Part shown: positions 7,795-15,499 of the stretch, one piece after another | Numbering within the stretch: the first letter of the stretch is position 1 | Layout: the number at the start of each line of letters is the position of its first letter | Assembly (NCBI GenBank): GCA_902826455.1 | Contig: CADEEV010000046.1 | Span: 1-35,511, forward strand | Length of the DNA stretch: 35,511 nt | Direction of reading: 5' to 3' | DNA from: an uncultured Acidobacteriota bacterium | Lineage (GTDB): Bacteria; Acidobacteriota; Vicinamibacteria; Fen-336 | The notes under the pieces: model-generated | Seen by the model: only the letters and a program-made list of their open reading frames with translations | What the model was told of the DNA's origin: nothing | The model's database searches: none | Translations under genes and position numbers: made by a program

Positions 7795-7812
7795 CGTCGC
7801 GTCAGGCGGCGA

Positions 7813-10668
7813 TCAGAAGCGCAGCTTGGCTCCGACCATGACCCGGCGGGGATCGATCGGATCCGCCGGGTACCAGAAGACCGAGCTCGTCGGGATCGTG
7901 CTCTGCACCGTCTGGGTCGCGTTCTCGTCGAGCACGTTGAAGATGTCGGCCGTGACGGCGAGCCGCACCTTCTCGCCCAGCTTGAAGTTCTTCTCGACGC
8001 GCACGTCGAACAGCGTGACGCTGTCGATGCGGCCGTTGTCGCCGCGCGGCTGGAGCAGCAGCACGTTGTTGTCGGGGATGTTCGTGATGTCCCCCGGCAC
8101 GCGGTAGCGGCGGATGAGCCAGGCGCCGCTGCGGTACGACAGCGCGCCCGAGACCATGAAGCCGGCCGGCAGCTGGTACACGACCTGGGACTTGATCTGC
8201 CACTCGACGTCGCTGCGCAGGCGCCCCTCGGCGTTCACGAACTGGTTGGGGTTGCGGCCGAAGTTGCGGAACTGCAGGCCGCCGCGCTGGGTGATGCCGA
8301 CGCCCGAGCCCTGCTCGCCGGCGCCGCCCTGGCCTTCCTGCAAGGTGCCCGTCGCGCGCAGCCACGTGGCCGACGCGTTCAGGGACAGGTTGTTCTTCAT
8401 GGGCCGCACGATGCCGAAGCTCACGGCGTTGATGTTGCTCTTGTGCAGCGGCGAGTTCGTGATGCGGAACTGGCGGTCGGCCGGGTCGCTGAGCAGCCGG
8501 TAGATCGGGAACGTGTTGCCCGTGGCGCCCACGCCGATGTCGTCGGTGAAGGGGATCTGGTCGTAGGTCCCGGCCGTCTCTTCCCAGGCGGCGATGTCGC
8601 CGCCCTTCTTGTGGACGTAGTTCACGAACGTCCCGAGCCCCGGAATGACCTCGCGCTCGAAGCTCAGGATGTACTGGTCGGTGTAAGGACTCTTGTAGTC
8701 GGGGTCGACGCTGAGGTTCGAGTTGCTCGAGATCTGCGTGAGATCCAGGAACTGGTTCGTGACCGTGTCGTAGCCGCCCGCGAAGTACGGCTTCACGTTG
8801 GGGCCGATCACGTTCGCGTACTCGCCCGTGGCCACCGCCCGGTGATAGCGGCCGAAGTGGCCCTTCAAGGCCGTGCGCCCGTCGGCGGTCAGCTTCAGGT
8901 TGAAGCCGACGCGCGGCGAGAACTGCGTCCAGGTGTAGAAGTCCGTCTCGGGGAACACGACGCCGGTGGGCCGCTCGTCCGCGCCCAGCTCGTCCTGCTT
9001 GGCCGAGTACGCGCGGTTGTGATCCCAGCGCACGCCCACGTTCACGGAGAGGCGATCGTTGACCTTGACCGCGTCGTCGAAGAAGACGCCCAGGTTCCGG
9101 CTGTTGCCGCTGTAGCTGAACGGCGTGCGGGCGATGCCGTAGCCGTAGCCCGGCGACGAGATGCTGTAGGTGTAGACCAGGTTGTTGTAGCCGTAGATGC
9201 CCTTCGCCACCGCGTCCGAGTACTGCACGCCGAACTTGAAGTCGTGGCTGGCGCCCAGGAAGTTGTCGGCGAGGTGCGAGATCTTGGCCGTGGCCGTGTT
9301 CCGCTTGGGGTCGAGCTCGTACCAGTAGTAGTGGCCGCCCGAGATGAAGCCCGTGTCGTTGTCGATGAAGCGGGTCAGGTTCTTGGGCTGGCTGGGATCC
9401 GTGGGCCCGCCGCTCACCGAGCCGTAGAAGCCCGAGTAGCGCACGTCGAGGACCGTCTTGTCCGAGAGCACGCCCGTGTAGGCGATGCCCGGCGTCGGGG
9501 TCTTGCCGTAGCGCGTCCAGGCCGTGGTGGGCGCCGCGTTGAGCGAGAGGCCGTTGTCGCGGTGGCCGTCGTCGAGGTGGAACGTCGCGACCAGCTTGTG
9601 CTTCGGCGAGAGCTGCCAGTTGAGCTTGCCGAAGTAGCGGTCGGTCACGTCGCGCACCCGGAACAGCTCGTTCGAGCTCGGGACGCTCACGTCGAAGTAC
9701 GAGTCGCGCTGCTGCTGGTACGACGCGAAGAACCAGAGCTTGTCCTTGATCAGCGGCCCGCCGATCTGCGCCGTGAAGTCGTTGTAGGCGTCGCGCGTCC
9801 ACGGACAGTGGGCCTCCGGGTCGTCGGCGCACGTGTTGAGGAACGAGCCGTCCGGGTTCTTGATGTCGCTGCTGTTGTCCGAGGTGAGCCCGTCGCCCTG
9901 CCAGAAGAAGTTCACGTCGCCGTGGAACTCGTTCGTGCCCTGGCGGGTCACGATGTTGTACACGGCGCCCGTCAGGTTCCCGTACTCGGCCGGCGCGCCC
10001 AGGGACAGCACCTCGACCTCCTGGATCGCGTCGACGTTGGGCTCGGCCAGCGCCTCGTTGAAGTAGTTGTCCGTGATGTCGACGCCGTCCACCGAGAAGG
10101 AGTTCTCGTCGTAGGACGAGCCGTACACCATGGTGCGGCCGCTGCCGTTGCCGCTGCCGGCGCCGCCCGCGAGGGAGCCCGGAGCCTGGGCCACGAGGTC
10201 GAAGAAGCTGTTGCGCGCGATCGGGGCGTTGTCCACCCAGTCGCGGCCGAAGTTCGTGCCGACCTCGTTCGACGACGTGTCGACCACGGAGGCCTCGGCG
10301 GTCACCTCGACCGACTCCTGGAGCGAGCTCACCTCGAGCGAGGCGTTCTCCTCGATCGTCACGCCGAGGCTCACGCGCAGGGCGCGGCGGGTGACGGTCT
10401 TGAAGCCGCTCATCGTGAAGGTGAGGGTGTACTCGCCCGGCGGGACGCTCGGGATCCGGTAGAAGCCCGCTTCGTTCGTCGTCGTGCCCTGAGACCCGAC
10501 CACGTTCGGGCCGGTGACCGCGACGGTGGCCCCGGGGAGAACGGCGCCCGAGGCGTCCTTCACGGTGCCCGTGATGGTGCCGGTGGTGCGCTGGGCAAAG
10601 ACGAACGGCGCCGTCGCCAGGAGGGCGAGGGCCACTGCGACGGATCCGAGAATCCTGCGCATGTGCAT
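7813..10668 (-). CDS. Oar-like TonB-dependent receptor with N-terminal carboxypeptidase-regulatory domain
   Basis: This 951-residue outer-membrane protein has a signal peptide (RRILGSVAVALALLATAPFVFA). A carboxypeptidase-regulatory-like domain follows at about residues 28-115 (GTITGTVKDASGAVLPGATVAVTG). Then come a plug domain (SFSVDGVDITDNYFNEA, QEVEVLSLGAPAEYGNLTGAVYNIVTRQG) and a long beta-barrel ending in the aromatic outer-membrane signature MVGAKLRF. Such receptors are greatly expanded in Acidobacteriota and resemble Myxococcus Oar. Ligands may be glycans, peptides or metal chelates, and none can be named. A cysteine pair in the barrel (near NTCADDPEAHCPW) may make a loop disulfide. AGGAG lies 4 bases before the ATG at 10668 and 10 bases before a second ATG at 10662, so either could be used. 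It has its own promoter and terminator. Confidence 0.92.
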   Translation of the reverse strand: MHMRRILGSVAVALALLATAPFVFAQRTTGTITGTVKDASGAVLPGATVAVTGPNVVGSQGTTTNEAGFYRIPSVPPGEYTLTFTMSGFKTVTRRALRVSLGVTIEENASLEVSSLQESVEVTAEASVVDTSSNEVGTNFGRDWVDNAPIARNSFFDLVAQAPGSLAGGAGSGNGSGRTMVYGSSYDENSFSVDGVDITDNYFNEALAEPNVDAIQEVEVLSLGAPAEYGNLTGAVYNIVTRQGTNEFHGDVNFFWQGDGLTSDNSSDIKNPDGSFLNTCADDPEAHCPWTRDAYNDFTAQIGGPLIKDKLWFFASYQQQRDSYFDVSVPSSNELFRVRDVTDRYFGKLNWQLSPKHKLVATFHLDDGHRDNGLSLNAAPTTAWTRYGKTPTPGIAYTGVLSDKTVLDVRYSGFYGSVSGGPTDPSQPKNLTRFIDNDTGFISGGHYYWYELDPKRNTATAKISHLADNFLGASHDFKFGVQYSDAVAKGIYGYNNLVYTYSISSPGYGYGIARTPFSYSGNSRNLGVFFDDAVKVNDRLSVNVGVRWDHNRAYSAKQDELGADERPTGVVFPETDFYTWTQFSPRVGFNLKLTADGRTALKGHFGRYHRAVATGEYANVIGPNVKPYFAGGYDTVTNQFLDLTQISSNSNLSVDPDYKSPYTDQYILSFEREVIPGLGTFVNYVHKKGGDIAAWEETAGTYDQIPFTDDIGVGATGNTFPIYRLLSDPADRQFRITNSPLHKSNINAVSFGIVRPMKNNLSLNASATWLRATGTLQEGQGGAGEQGSGVGITQRGGLQFRNFGRNPNQFVNAEGRLRSDVEWQIKSQVVYQLPAGFMVSGALSYRSGAWLIRRYRVPGDITNIPDNNVLLLQPRGDNGRIDSVTLFDVRVEKNFKLGEKVRLAVTADIFNVLDENATQTVQSTIPTSSVFWYPADPIDPRRVMVGAKLRF

Positions 10669-10696
10669 TTGGCTCCTTTTGTGAGTACTGGCGCGG

Positions 10697-10724
10697 ATCA
10701 TATACCCATCGCCGGAGCCGGCAA
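10697..10724 (-). promoter_or_regulatory. Sigma70-like promoter of the TonB-dependent receptor gene
   Basis: On the minus strand TTGCCG (10724-10719, four of six consensus matches) and TATGAT (10702-10697, five of six) are separated by 16 bases. Transcription would start near 10690 and give a leader of about 22 bases that carries the AAAAGGAG ribosome site at 10673-10680. This is the only promoter in the window with both a -10 and a plausible -35. Confidence 0.6.
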
Positions 10725-10729
10725 CGCCT

Positions 10730-10752
10730 AAAAAATTGGACGCGCCCTGTCC
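10730..10752 (-). terminator. Weak candidate terminator after the DAHP-synthase-like gene
   Basis: On the minus strand GGAC and GTCC (10752-10749 and 10741-10738) can pair in a 4-base stem, followed by AA and six T. The stem is short, so it is only suggestive. Its position, just past the stop at 10758, is right for ending the four-gene operon. Confidence 0.3.
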
Positions 10753-10757
10753 CCCGG

Positions 10758-11867
10758 TCAGGCCCCGGCGGCGCGGGCGCGGCGCTCTTCGTAGGCGCGC
10801 CGCGCGATCTTCACGTCCTCGAGGAAGCCCGGCAGCTCCTCGAGCAGCAGCGCCTGCGGCCCGTCGCACAGCGCCTTCTGGGGCTCGGGGTGCACGTCGA
10901 CCAGCACCATGTTGGCGCCGGCGATCACGCCCTGGGCCGTCACGTTGAAGATGTCGAGCAGGCCGTCGGGGCCGATCGCGCGGCGCCCGACCGAGTGCGA
11001 CGGGTCGATGCCCACGGGCAGCCGCGTCAGCCGCTTCACCACCGGCACGTGGGCGAAGTCCACGAAGTTGCGGTGGGGATCGCCCAGGTTCGTCTTCATG
11101 CCGCGCAGGCAGAACACGATGCGGCGGTTGCCGCCCGAGGCCACGTACTCGCAGGCGTTCAGGGATTCCTCGAGGGTGATGCCCATGCCGCGCTTGAACA
11201 GCACGGGCAGCTCGCTCTCCTGGCCCACGGCCTTCAGCAGCTCGAAGTTCTGGGCGTTGCGCGTGCCGATCTGCAGCATGACGCCCGTGGCGTTGCCGGA
11301 CTCCGTGAGGGCCTTGCGGATCTCGCCGACGTGGGACTCGTGGGTCACCTCCATCGAGACGATGCGGATCCCGTACTTCCCCGCCATCTCGAAGACCCAC
11401 GGCAGGCACTTGGCGCCCATGCCCTGGAAGTCGTACGGGCTCGAGCGCGGCTTGTAGGCGCCGGCGCGGGTCGTGACGATGCCGAGCTGCTGCAGCGTCT
11501 TGAACGTCTTCTCGAGGTTCTCGGGCGTGTCGACGGCGCAGACCCCGGCGAACACCTGCAGCGTGTCCTGGGACAGGTGCACGCCGTTGTAGTCGAAGCC
11601 GAGCTGCTCGAGCCCCCCGTCGTGGCGGCCGATCGAGCGGAACGTCTGGGTCACGCGCACGACCTTCTCGACCGACTCGAACTCCTCGAAGGGCGCGACG
11701 GGCACGACGCCCGTGGGACCGAGCAGGTAGACCTCGGTGAGCGAGCGGCTGGCGCCCTGGATGCGTCGGACTTCGGTGCGCACGCCCGGGTAGCTCTCCG
11801 CCAGGGAGACGACCTGCCTCAGCTGCGGCGAGTCCTCGGCCAGGCCCGCCTTCATCACGATGATCAT
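10758..11867 (-). CDS. aroF: DAHP-synthase-like aldolase (type I, ferredoxin-like N-terminal domain), divergent active site
   Basis: This 369-residue protein has the layout of the Thermotoga-type 3-deoxy-D-arabino-heptulosonate-7-phosphate synthase. A ferredoxin-like regulatory domain at about residues 1-75 (MIIVMKAGLA, ESVEKVVRVTQTFRSIGR) precedes a TIM barrel. The family joins phosphoenolpyruvate and erythrose-4-phosphate, the first step of aromatic amino-acid synthesis. Conserved parts are GAYKPRSSPYDFQG (K139, R141), LQIGTRNAQNF, LFKRGMG and DPSHS. The probable metal ligands are C110, H291, D324 and D335. Unusual changes are GVCAVD where GPCSVE is typical, CLRG (L254) where CERG is typical, and D324 where Glu is usual. 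Its ATG overlaps the response-regulator stop as ATGA. It could be a DAHP synthase or a related aldolase with another aldehyde substrate. Confidence 0.8.
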   Translation of the reverse strand: MIIVMKAGLAEDSPQLRQVVSLAESYPGVRTEVRRIQGASRSLTEVYLLGPTGVVPVAPFEEFESVEKVVRVTQTFRSIGRHDGGLEQLGFDYNGVHLSQDTLQVFAGVCAVDTPENLEKTFKTLQQLGIVTTRAGAYKPRSSPYDFQGMGAKCLPWVFEMAGKYGIRIVSMEVTHESHVGEIRKALTESGNATGVMLQIGTRNAQNFELLKAVGQESELPVLFKRGMGITLEESLNACEYVASGGNRRIVFCLRGMKTNLGDPHRNFVDFAHVPVVKRLTRLPVGIDPSHSVGRRAIGPDGLLDIFNVTAQGVIAGANMVLVDVHPEPQKALCDGPQALLLEELPGFLEDVKIARRAYEERRARAAGA

Positions 11868-12592
11868 GAACGCCGCTCCTCGGGGACTTCCGTGGCGGGC
11901 TCCAGGTTCAGCCTGTAGCCCGCGCCACGGACCGTGACGAGATGCCGGGGCTCGCGAGGGTCGTCCTCGACGAAGCGCCGCAGTCGCACGATGAAGTTGT
12001 CGACGGCCCGCGTCTGGGTGTCGGGCGAGAGGTTCCAGACCTTCTCGAGGATCTCCCCCTTCGACACGACGCGGCCCGCATTCTGGACCAGAAGCTTGAG
12101 GAGCATGGCCTCGAGCAGGGTCAGCGGCTGCCGGACGCCTTTGGTCGTGACCTCGAAGGTCGCGAAGTCCACGTCGGCGGCGCCGATGCGCGCGCGCTGC
12201 GGGCCGTGCTCGGGGCTGCGCGCCCAGTCGCGCCGGCGCAGCAGGCCCTTCACCCGCGCCAGCAGCACCGTGAGGTCGAAGGGCTTCGAGAGGTAGTCGT
12301 CGGCGCCCGCCTCGAGGCCCTGCACCACGTCGGCCGGCAGGCCCTTCGCCGTGAGCATCAGCGTCGGCGTGAAGTCGCCGCCCTTGCGCAGGCGGTCCAC
12401 GAGCTCGAAGCCGTCCATGCCCGGCAGCATCACGTCGAGGAGGATCAGGTCGAAGGCCGGCGGCTGCTGCAGTCGCTCGAAGGCGAGCACGCCGTCGGCG
12501 ATCACCTCGATCTCGTAGCCCTCGAGCTCGAGGTTGAACTTGATGCCGTTCGCGAGATGGGCCTCGTCCTCGACGACCAGGATGCGGGCCAT
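11864..12592 (-). CDS. OmpR/PhoB-family response regulator
   Basis: This 242-residue regulator has a receiver domain with acidic pocket E8/D9/E10, phosphoacceptor D53 (LILLDVMLPGMDGF), T81 and K103 (DDYLSKPFD). A C-terminal winged-helix DNA-binding domain follows (PLTLLEAMLLKLLVQNAGRV, VDNFIVRLRRFVEDD, TVRGAGYRL). It should be phosphorylated by the kinase encoded three bases upstream and bind direct repeats as a dimer. Its stop overlaps the DAHP-synthase-like start, so the regulator and that enzyme are co-translated. The target genes are not evident from the sequence. Confidence 0.95.
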   Translation of the reverse strand: MARILVVEDEAHLANGIKFNLELEGYEIEVIADGVLAFERLQQPPAFDLILLDVMLPGMDGFELVDRLRKGGDFTPTLMLTAKGLPADVVQGLEAGADDYLSKPFDLTVLLARVKGLLRRRDWARSPEHGPQRARIGAADVDFATFEVTTKGVRQPLTLLEAMLLKLLVQNAGRVVSKGEILEKVWNLSPDTQTRAVDNFIVRLRRFVEDDPREPRHLVTVRGAGYRLNLEPATEVPEERRS

Positions 12593-12595
12593 CGG

Positions 12596-13534
12596 CTAGG
12601 CCATCACGCCGGGGAGCGTGATCGTGAAGACCGAGCCGCGGTCGGGGCCGGCGCTCTCGGCCGAGACGGTGCCGTGATGCCCCTTCACCACCGACTTCAC
12701 GATGAAGAGTCCGAGGCCGGTGCCGGGGCGGCTGCGCCGCACCTCGGTGCCGATGCGGTAGAAGCGGTTGAAGATGAACGCGATGTGGGCCCGGCTCATG
12801 CCGACGCCGTGGTCGCGCACGCGCAGGTGGGCCTGGCCGTCGCCGTGCTTGCCCACTTCCACCTCGATCGCGCTGCCTTCCTTCGAGTACTTCACCGCGT
12901 TGTCGAGAAGGTTCAAGGCCGCGGTCTCGAGGGCCGCCGCGTCGCCGCGCAGCGCGAGGGACTCCGGGCCCTCGTACGTGATCGTGCCCTCGGGGAGCTG
13001 ATGGCGCGTGCGCGTGAGCTCGATCGACTTGCGCACGAGCCGCGCGAAATCCAGGGGCTCGGGGTCCACGACGGGCCGGTCGGTGTACATGGCCGCGTTC
13101 AGGACGTTGTTGATCGTGGCGTTCAGGCGCTCGATGTCCTGGCGCATCGTCTTGTAGAAGTCCTGGCGCCGCGCCTCGGACACGTCGCGCAGCTCGAGGG
13201 TGTCGAGATACAGCTTGAGGGAGGCCACGGGGGTCTTGAGCTCGTGGGTCACGGCGGAGACGAAGTTGGACTGGCGCTCGTTGAGCCGCACCTCGCGCAG
13301 CAGCAGGATCACGAGCAGGCCGAGGCCGCCGATCAGCAGCAGGAAGAGGACGAGGCCGAAGAAGTACACGACGAAGCGCAGCGTCTGGAAGTCGGCGGCG
13401 ACCCGCGCCTCTTCCGAGGCGAGGAACTGCCAGCCGGCGGCGAGCGCCACCGCCATGACGATGAGCGACACGCCCATCAGGACGTGGAACCACTTGGGAC
13501 GCCGGGCCGACGAGAGCTGGGAGTCGGACGCCAT
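12596..13534 (-). CDS. Membrane sensor histidine kinase
   Basis: This 312-residue kinase has two membrane helices (about residues 16-38 and 54-79) separated by only about 15 residues, so there is almost no extracytoplasmic sensor. No HAMP domain is obvious. The H-box is FVSAVTHELKTPVASLKLYL with phosphoacceptor H97. The ATPase part shows the N-box (NLLDNAVKYS), G1 (DHGVGM), F-box (FNRFYRI) and G2 (GTGLGLFIVKS). Such short-loop kinases usually sense the membrane, a partner protein or an intracellular signal. The ATG at 13534 lies two bases past the aldehyde dehydrogenase stop, and the response regulator follows three bases after its own stop. Confidence 0.93.
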   Translation of the reverse strand: MASDSQLSSARRPKWFHVLMGVSLIVMAVALAAGWQFLASEEARVAADFQTLRFVVYFFGLVLFLLLIGGLGLLVILLLREVRLNERQSNFVSAVTHELKTPVASLKLYLDTLELRDVSEARRQDFYKTMRQDIERLNATINNVLNAAMYTDRPVVDPEPLDFARLVRKSIELTRTRHQLPEGTITYEGPESLALRGDAAALETAALNLLDNAVKYSKEGSAIEVEVGKHGDGQAHLRVRDHGVGMSRAHIAFIFNRFYRIGTEVRRSRPGTGLGLFIVKSVVKGHHGTVSAESAGPDRGSVFTITLPGVMA

Positions 13535-13536
13535 GG

Positions 13537-15207
13537 CTAGAAGAGCTTGTCGAGGTTCCGGAGCAGGTCGAGCGGGCTCAGCCGGTTCCAGAAGCGCGCG
13601 CTCGCCGCGAGGCCCAGCTGGTGGCGCAGGCGCGCGACGAGCGAGCGCGCGTGCAGCGCCGGGTTCGCGGCGGTCATGAAGGACTCGAAGGGCGCGCCGT
13701 ACGGGTACCACCACACCATGGAGCCCCGGCTGCGGTCGCGGCTGACGAACTTCGACTGCGTCATCTCCCGCAGCCCGAGCACGCCGTGGGAGCGCCCGAT
13801 GCCGCTGCGCTTCATGCCGCCGTAGGGCGCCGCGGGTTCCGCCAGGCTCGAGATGCAGTCGTTGATCGTCACGACGCCGGCCCGCAGCTCGCGCTGCAGG
13901 CGCGCGGCCGTCGTCGCGTCGCGCGTCCAGCCGCTGGCCGTGAGGCCGTACTCGCTGTCGTTCGCGAGGCGCACCGCCTCGTCGAGGTCGGCCACGGCCA
14001 TGATCGGCAGCAGCGGGCCGAAGGTCTCGTCGCGCATGGCCCGCATGTCGTGGTTCACGTTCGTAAGGACGGTCGGCGGGTAGAAGAAGCCCGGCCCCTT
14101 CGGCCGCGCGCCGCCGGTCTCCGCACGCGCTCCGTGGGCGAGCGCGTCGGCCACGTGGTCTTCGACGATCGCGCGCTGCCGCTCCATCGTCATCGGGCCG
14201 ATCTCGACCTCGCCGGCGAGCGGATCGCCCATGCGGAGCTTCCGCGTCTCCTCGAGGACCTTGCCGAGGAACGCCTCGGCCACGGGGGCTTCGACGTAGA
14301 CGCGCTCGACCGAGACGCAGGTCTGGCCGGCGTTCATGAACGCGCCCCACACGATGCCCTTCGCGGCGCGGTCGAGGTCGGCGTCGCGGCACACGATGGC
14401 CGGGTCCTTGCCGCCGAGCTCGAGCAGCACCGGCGTCACGTTCGTCGCGGCGGACGTCATGACCTTGCGGCCCGTACCGACGCTGCCGATGAACACGACC
14501 TTGCCGATACGCGGATCCTCGACGAGCGCCGGCGCCAGCCGATCGTCCACGGCCACGACGTTGAGGACGCCGTCGGGCAGCCCGGCCTTGCGGAAGATCT
14601 CGCCGAGCTTCAGGCCCACGAGGGTCGTGGCCGGGGCCGGCTTCAGGACCACGGCGTTGCCGGCCGCGAGGGCCGCGGCCACGGTCGAGAGCGCCATGAA
14701 CAGCGGGTAGTTCCAGGGCGTGATCACGAGGACGACGCCGAACGGCTCGTACACGACCCGGGCGTCCTTGTGGGCGAGCAGCAGCACGTCGCTGACGACC
14801 GGCTCGTCGCGCAGCGCCTGTTCCGCATGCGCGGCCAGGTGCTTCAGGGTCTCGAGGGACGGGAAGATCTCGGCGGCGTGTGCCTCGGCCGGCGGCTTGC
14901 CCTGCTCACGGGTGATGAGGCGCGCGATGTCGGCGGCTTCGGAGAGCAGCACCTCGCGCGCCCGGAGCAGGATCGCGCCGCGTTCCTGGAAGGACAGGGC
15001 GCGCCAGCCCAACGCGGCGGCGCTGGCGGCGGCGATCGCTTCCGAGGCCTGAGCGGCGTCGAGCAGGCTGGCCCGGGCGAACGCCTCGCCGGTGGCGGGC
15101 GAGATGGCCGGCCGGGCGCCCGCGCGACCCGGCACTTCCCGGTTGCCGACCCAGGAATGGTGCGTGGCCAACGCGGGGCTGGCGGGACTCTCGACGACCG
15201 TCGCCAT
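13537..15207 (-). CDS. Aldehyde dehydrogenase with C-terminal extension
   Basis: This 556-residue NAD(P)-dependent enzyme shows the catalytic set of the family. N166 is in ITPWNYP, K189 in VVLKPAP, E263 in LELGGKDP and C297 in NAGQTCVSVERVYVE. It therefore should oxidise an aldehyde to the acid; the specific substrate is not evident. It is about 50 residues longer than the usual 480-500, with a C-terminal tail (about residues 500-556: MVWWYPYGAPFESFMTAANP, then basic helices) that may bind membrane or mediate oligomerisation. The ATG at 15207 is only 6 bases after a TAGAAT -10 box, predicting a leaderless message. It heads the operon that continues into the kinase, regulator and DAHP-synthase-like genes. 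Confidence 0.92.
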   Translation of the reverse strand: MATVVESPASPALATHHSWVGNREVPGRAGARPAISPATGEAFARASLLDAAQASEAIAAASAAALGWRALSFQERGAILLRAREVLLSEAADIARLITREQGKPPAEAHAAEIFPSLETLKHLAAHAEQALRDEPVVSDVLLLAHKDARVVYEPFGVVLVITPWNYPLFMALSTVAAALAAGNAVVLKPAPATTLVGLKLGEIFRKAGLPDGVLNVVAVDDRLAPALVEDPRIGKVVFIGSVGTGRKVMTSAATNVTPVLLELGGKDPAIVCRDADLDRAAKGIVWGAFMNAGQTCVSVERVYVEAPVAEAFLGKVLEETRKLRMGDPLAGEVEIGPMTMERQRAIVEDHVADALAHGARAETGGARPKGPGFFYPPTVLTNVNHDMRAMRDETFGPLLPIMAVADLDEAVRLANDSEYGLTASGWTRDATTAARLQRELRAGVVTINDCISSLAEPAAPYGGMKRSGIGRSHGVLGLREMTQSKFVSRDRSRGSMVWWYPYGAPFESFMTAANPALHARSLVARLRHQLGLAASARFWNRLSPLDLLRNLDKLF

Positions 15208-15213
15208 CCGAGG

Positions 15214-15219
15214 ATTCTA
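15214..15219 (-). promoter_or_regulatory. -10 element of the aldehyde dehydrogenase operon (leaderless)
   Basis: TAGAAT on the minus strand (five of six matches) ends 6 bases before the ATG at 15207. Transcription starting 6-8 bases downstream would begin at or next to the start codon. No Shine-Dalgarno sequence and no -35 box are visible. Confidence 0.55.
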
Positions 15220-15235
15220 CGCCTGGCCCGCGGCC

Positions 15236-15475
15236 CTAGCGCAGGTGGCCGATCTTGCTCTGCAGGAAGGCGCGGCCGCGCTTGAACTCGGCGATGTCGC
15301 CGCGGGCGAGGGCCGCCACGGTCTCGGAAGCGCGGGCCGAAAGCTCGGGCTCCTCGAGCTCCAGGAGCAGGTCGCGGACCTGTCCCAGCTTCACCGCGAT
15401 GCTGTCGAGCGTGCCGACATCGGTGGCGTTCAAGGTGGAGAGCAGCATGTCTATCCGGTCGGGAGCGGCCTTCAT
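15236..15475 (-). CDS. Small helical protein of unknown function
   Basis: The product is 79 residues, predominantly helical and acidic in the middle (KLGQVRDLLLELEEPEL, ETVAALARGDIAEFKRGRAFLQSKIGHL). It has no signal peptide, cysteine or recognised motif. I consider it real because it has a normal amino-acid composition for this genome, fills the gap between aldehyde dehydrogenase and trxB exactly, and starts 9 bases after a palindromic -10 box shared with trxB. I do not recognise the family. The heptad-like leucines allow a short coiled coil or a four-helix dimer. Transcription may continue into the aldehyde dehydrogenase gene 28 bases downstream. Confidence 0.62.
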   Translation of the reverse strand: MKAAPDRIDMLLSTLNATDVGTLDSIAVKLGQVRDLLLELEEPELSARASETVAALARGDIAEFKRGRAFLQSKIGHLR

Positions 15476-15484
15476 GGACCGCCG

Positions 15485-15492
15485 AGTATACT
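15485..15492. promoter_or_regulatory. Palindromic bidirectional -10 element (AGTATACT)
   Basis: The 8-base palindrome reads TATACT, a five-of-six -10 match, on both strands. Rightward it ends 7 bases before the trxB ATG at 15500; leftward it ends 9 bases before the ATG of the 79-residue protein at 15475. Only 24 bases separate the two start codons, so both messages would have almost no leader and the two polymerases would exclude each other. No -35 box is evident on either side. Confidence 0.55.
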
Positions 15493-15499
15493 GGCCTTC

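Noticed and set aside
7740-7809. A 10-base direct repeat (cgtcaggcgg at 7740 and 7800) flanking the receptor terminator
   Set aside because: Too short and GC-rich to support a transposon target duplication; no mobile element lies between the copies.
7702-10731. A 1009-codon rightward open frame opposite the TonB-dependent receptor
   Set aside because: Valine/Arg/His-rich low-complexity translation typical of antisense of GC-rich genes. The receptor on the other strand has signal peptide, plug and barrel.
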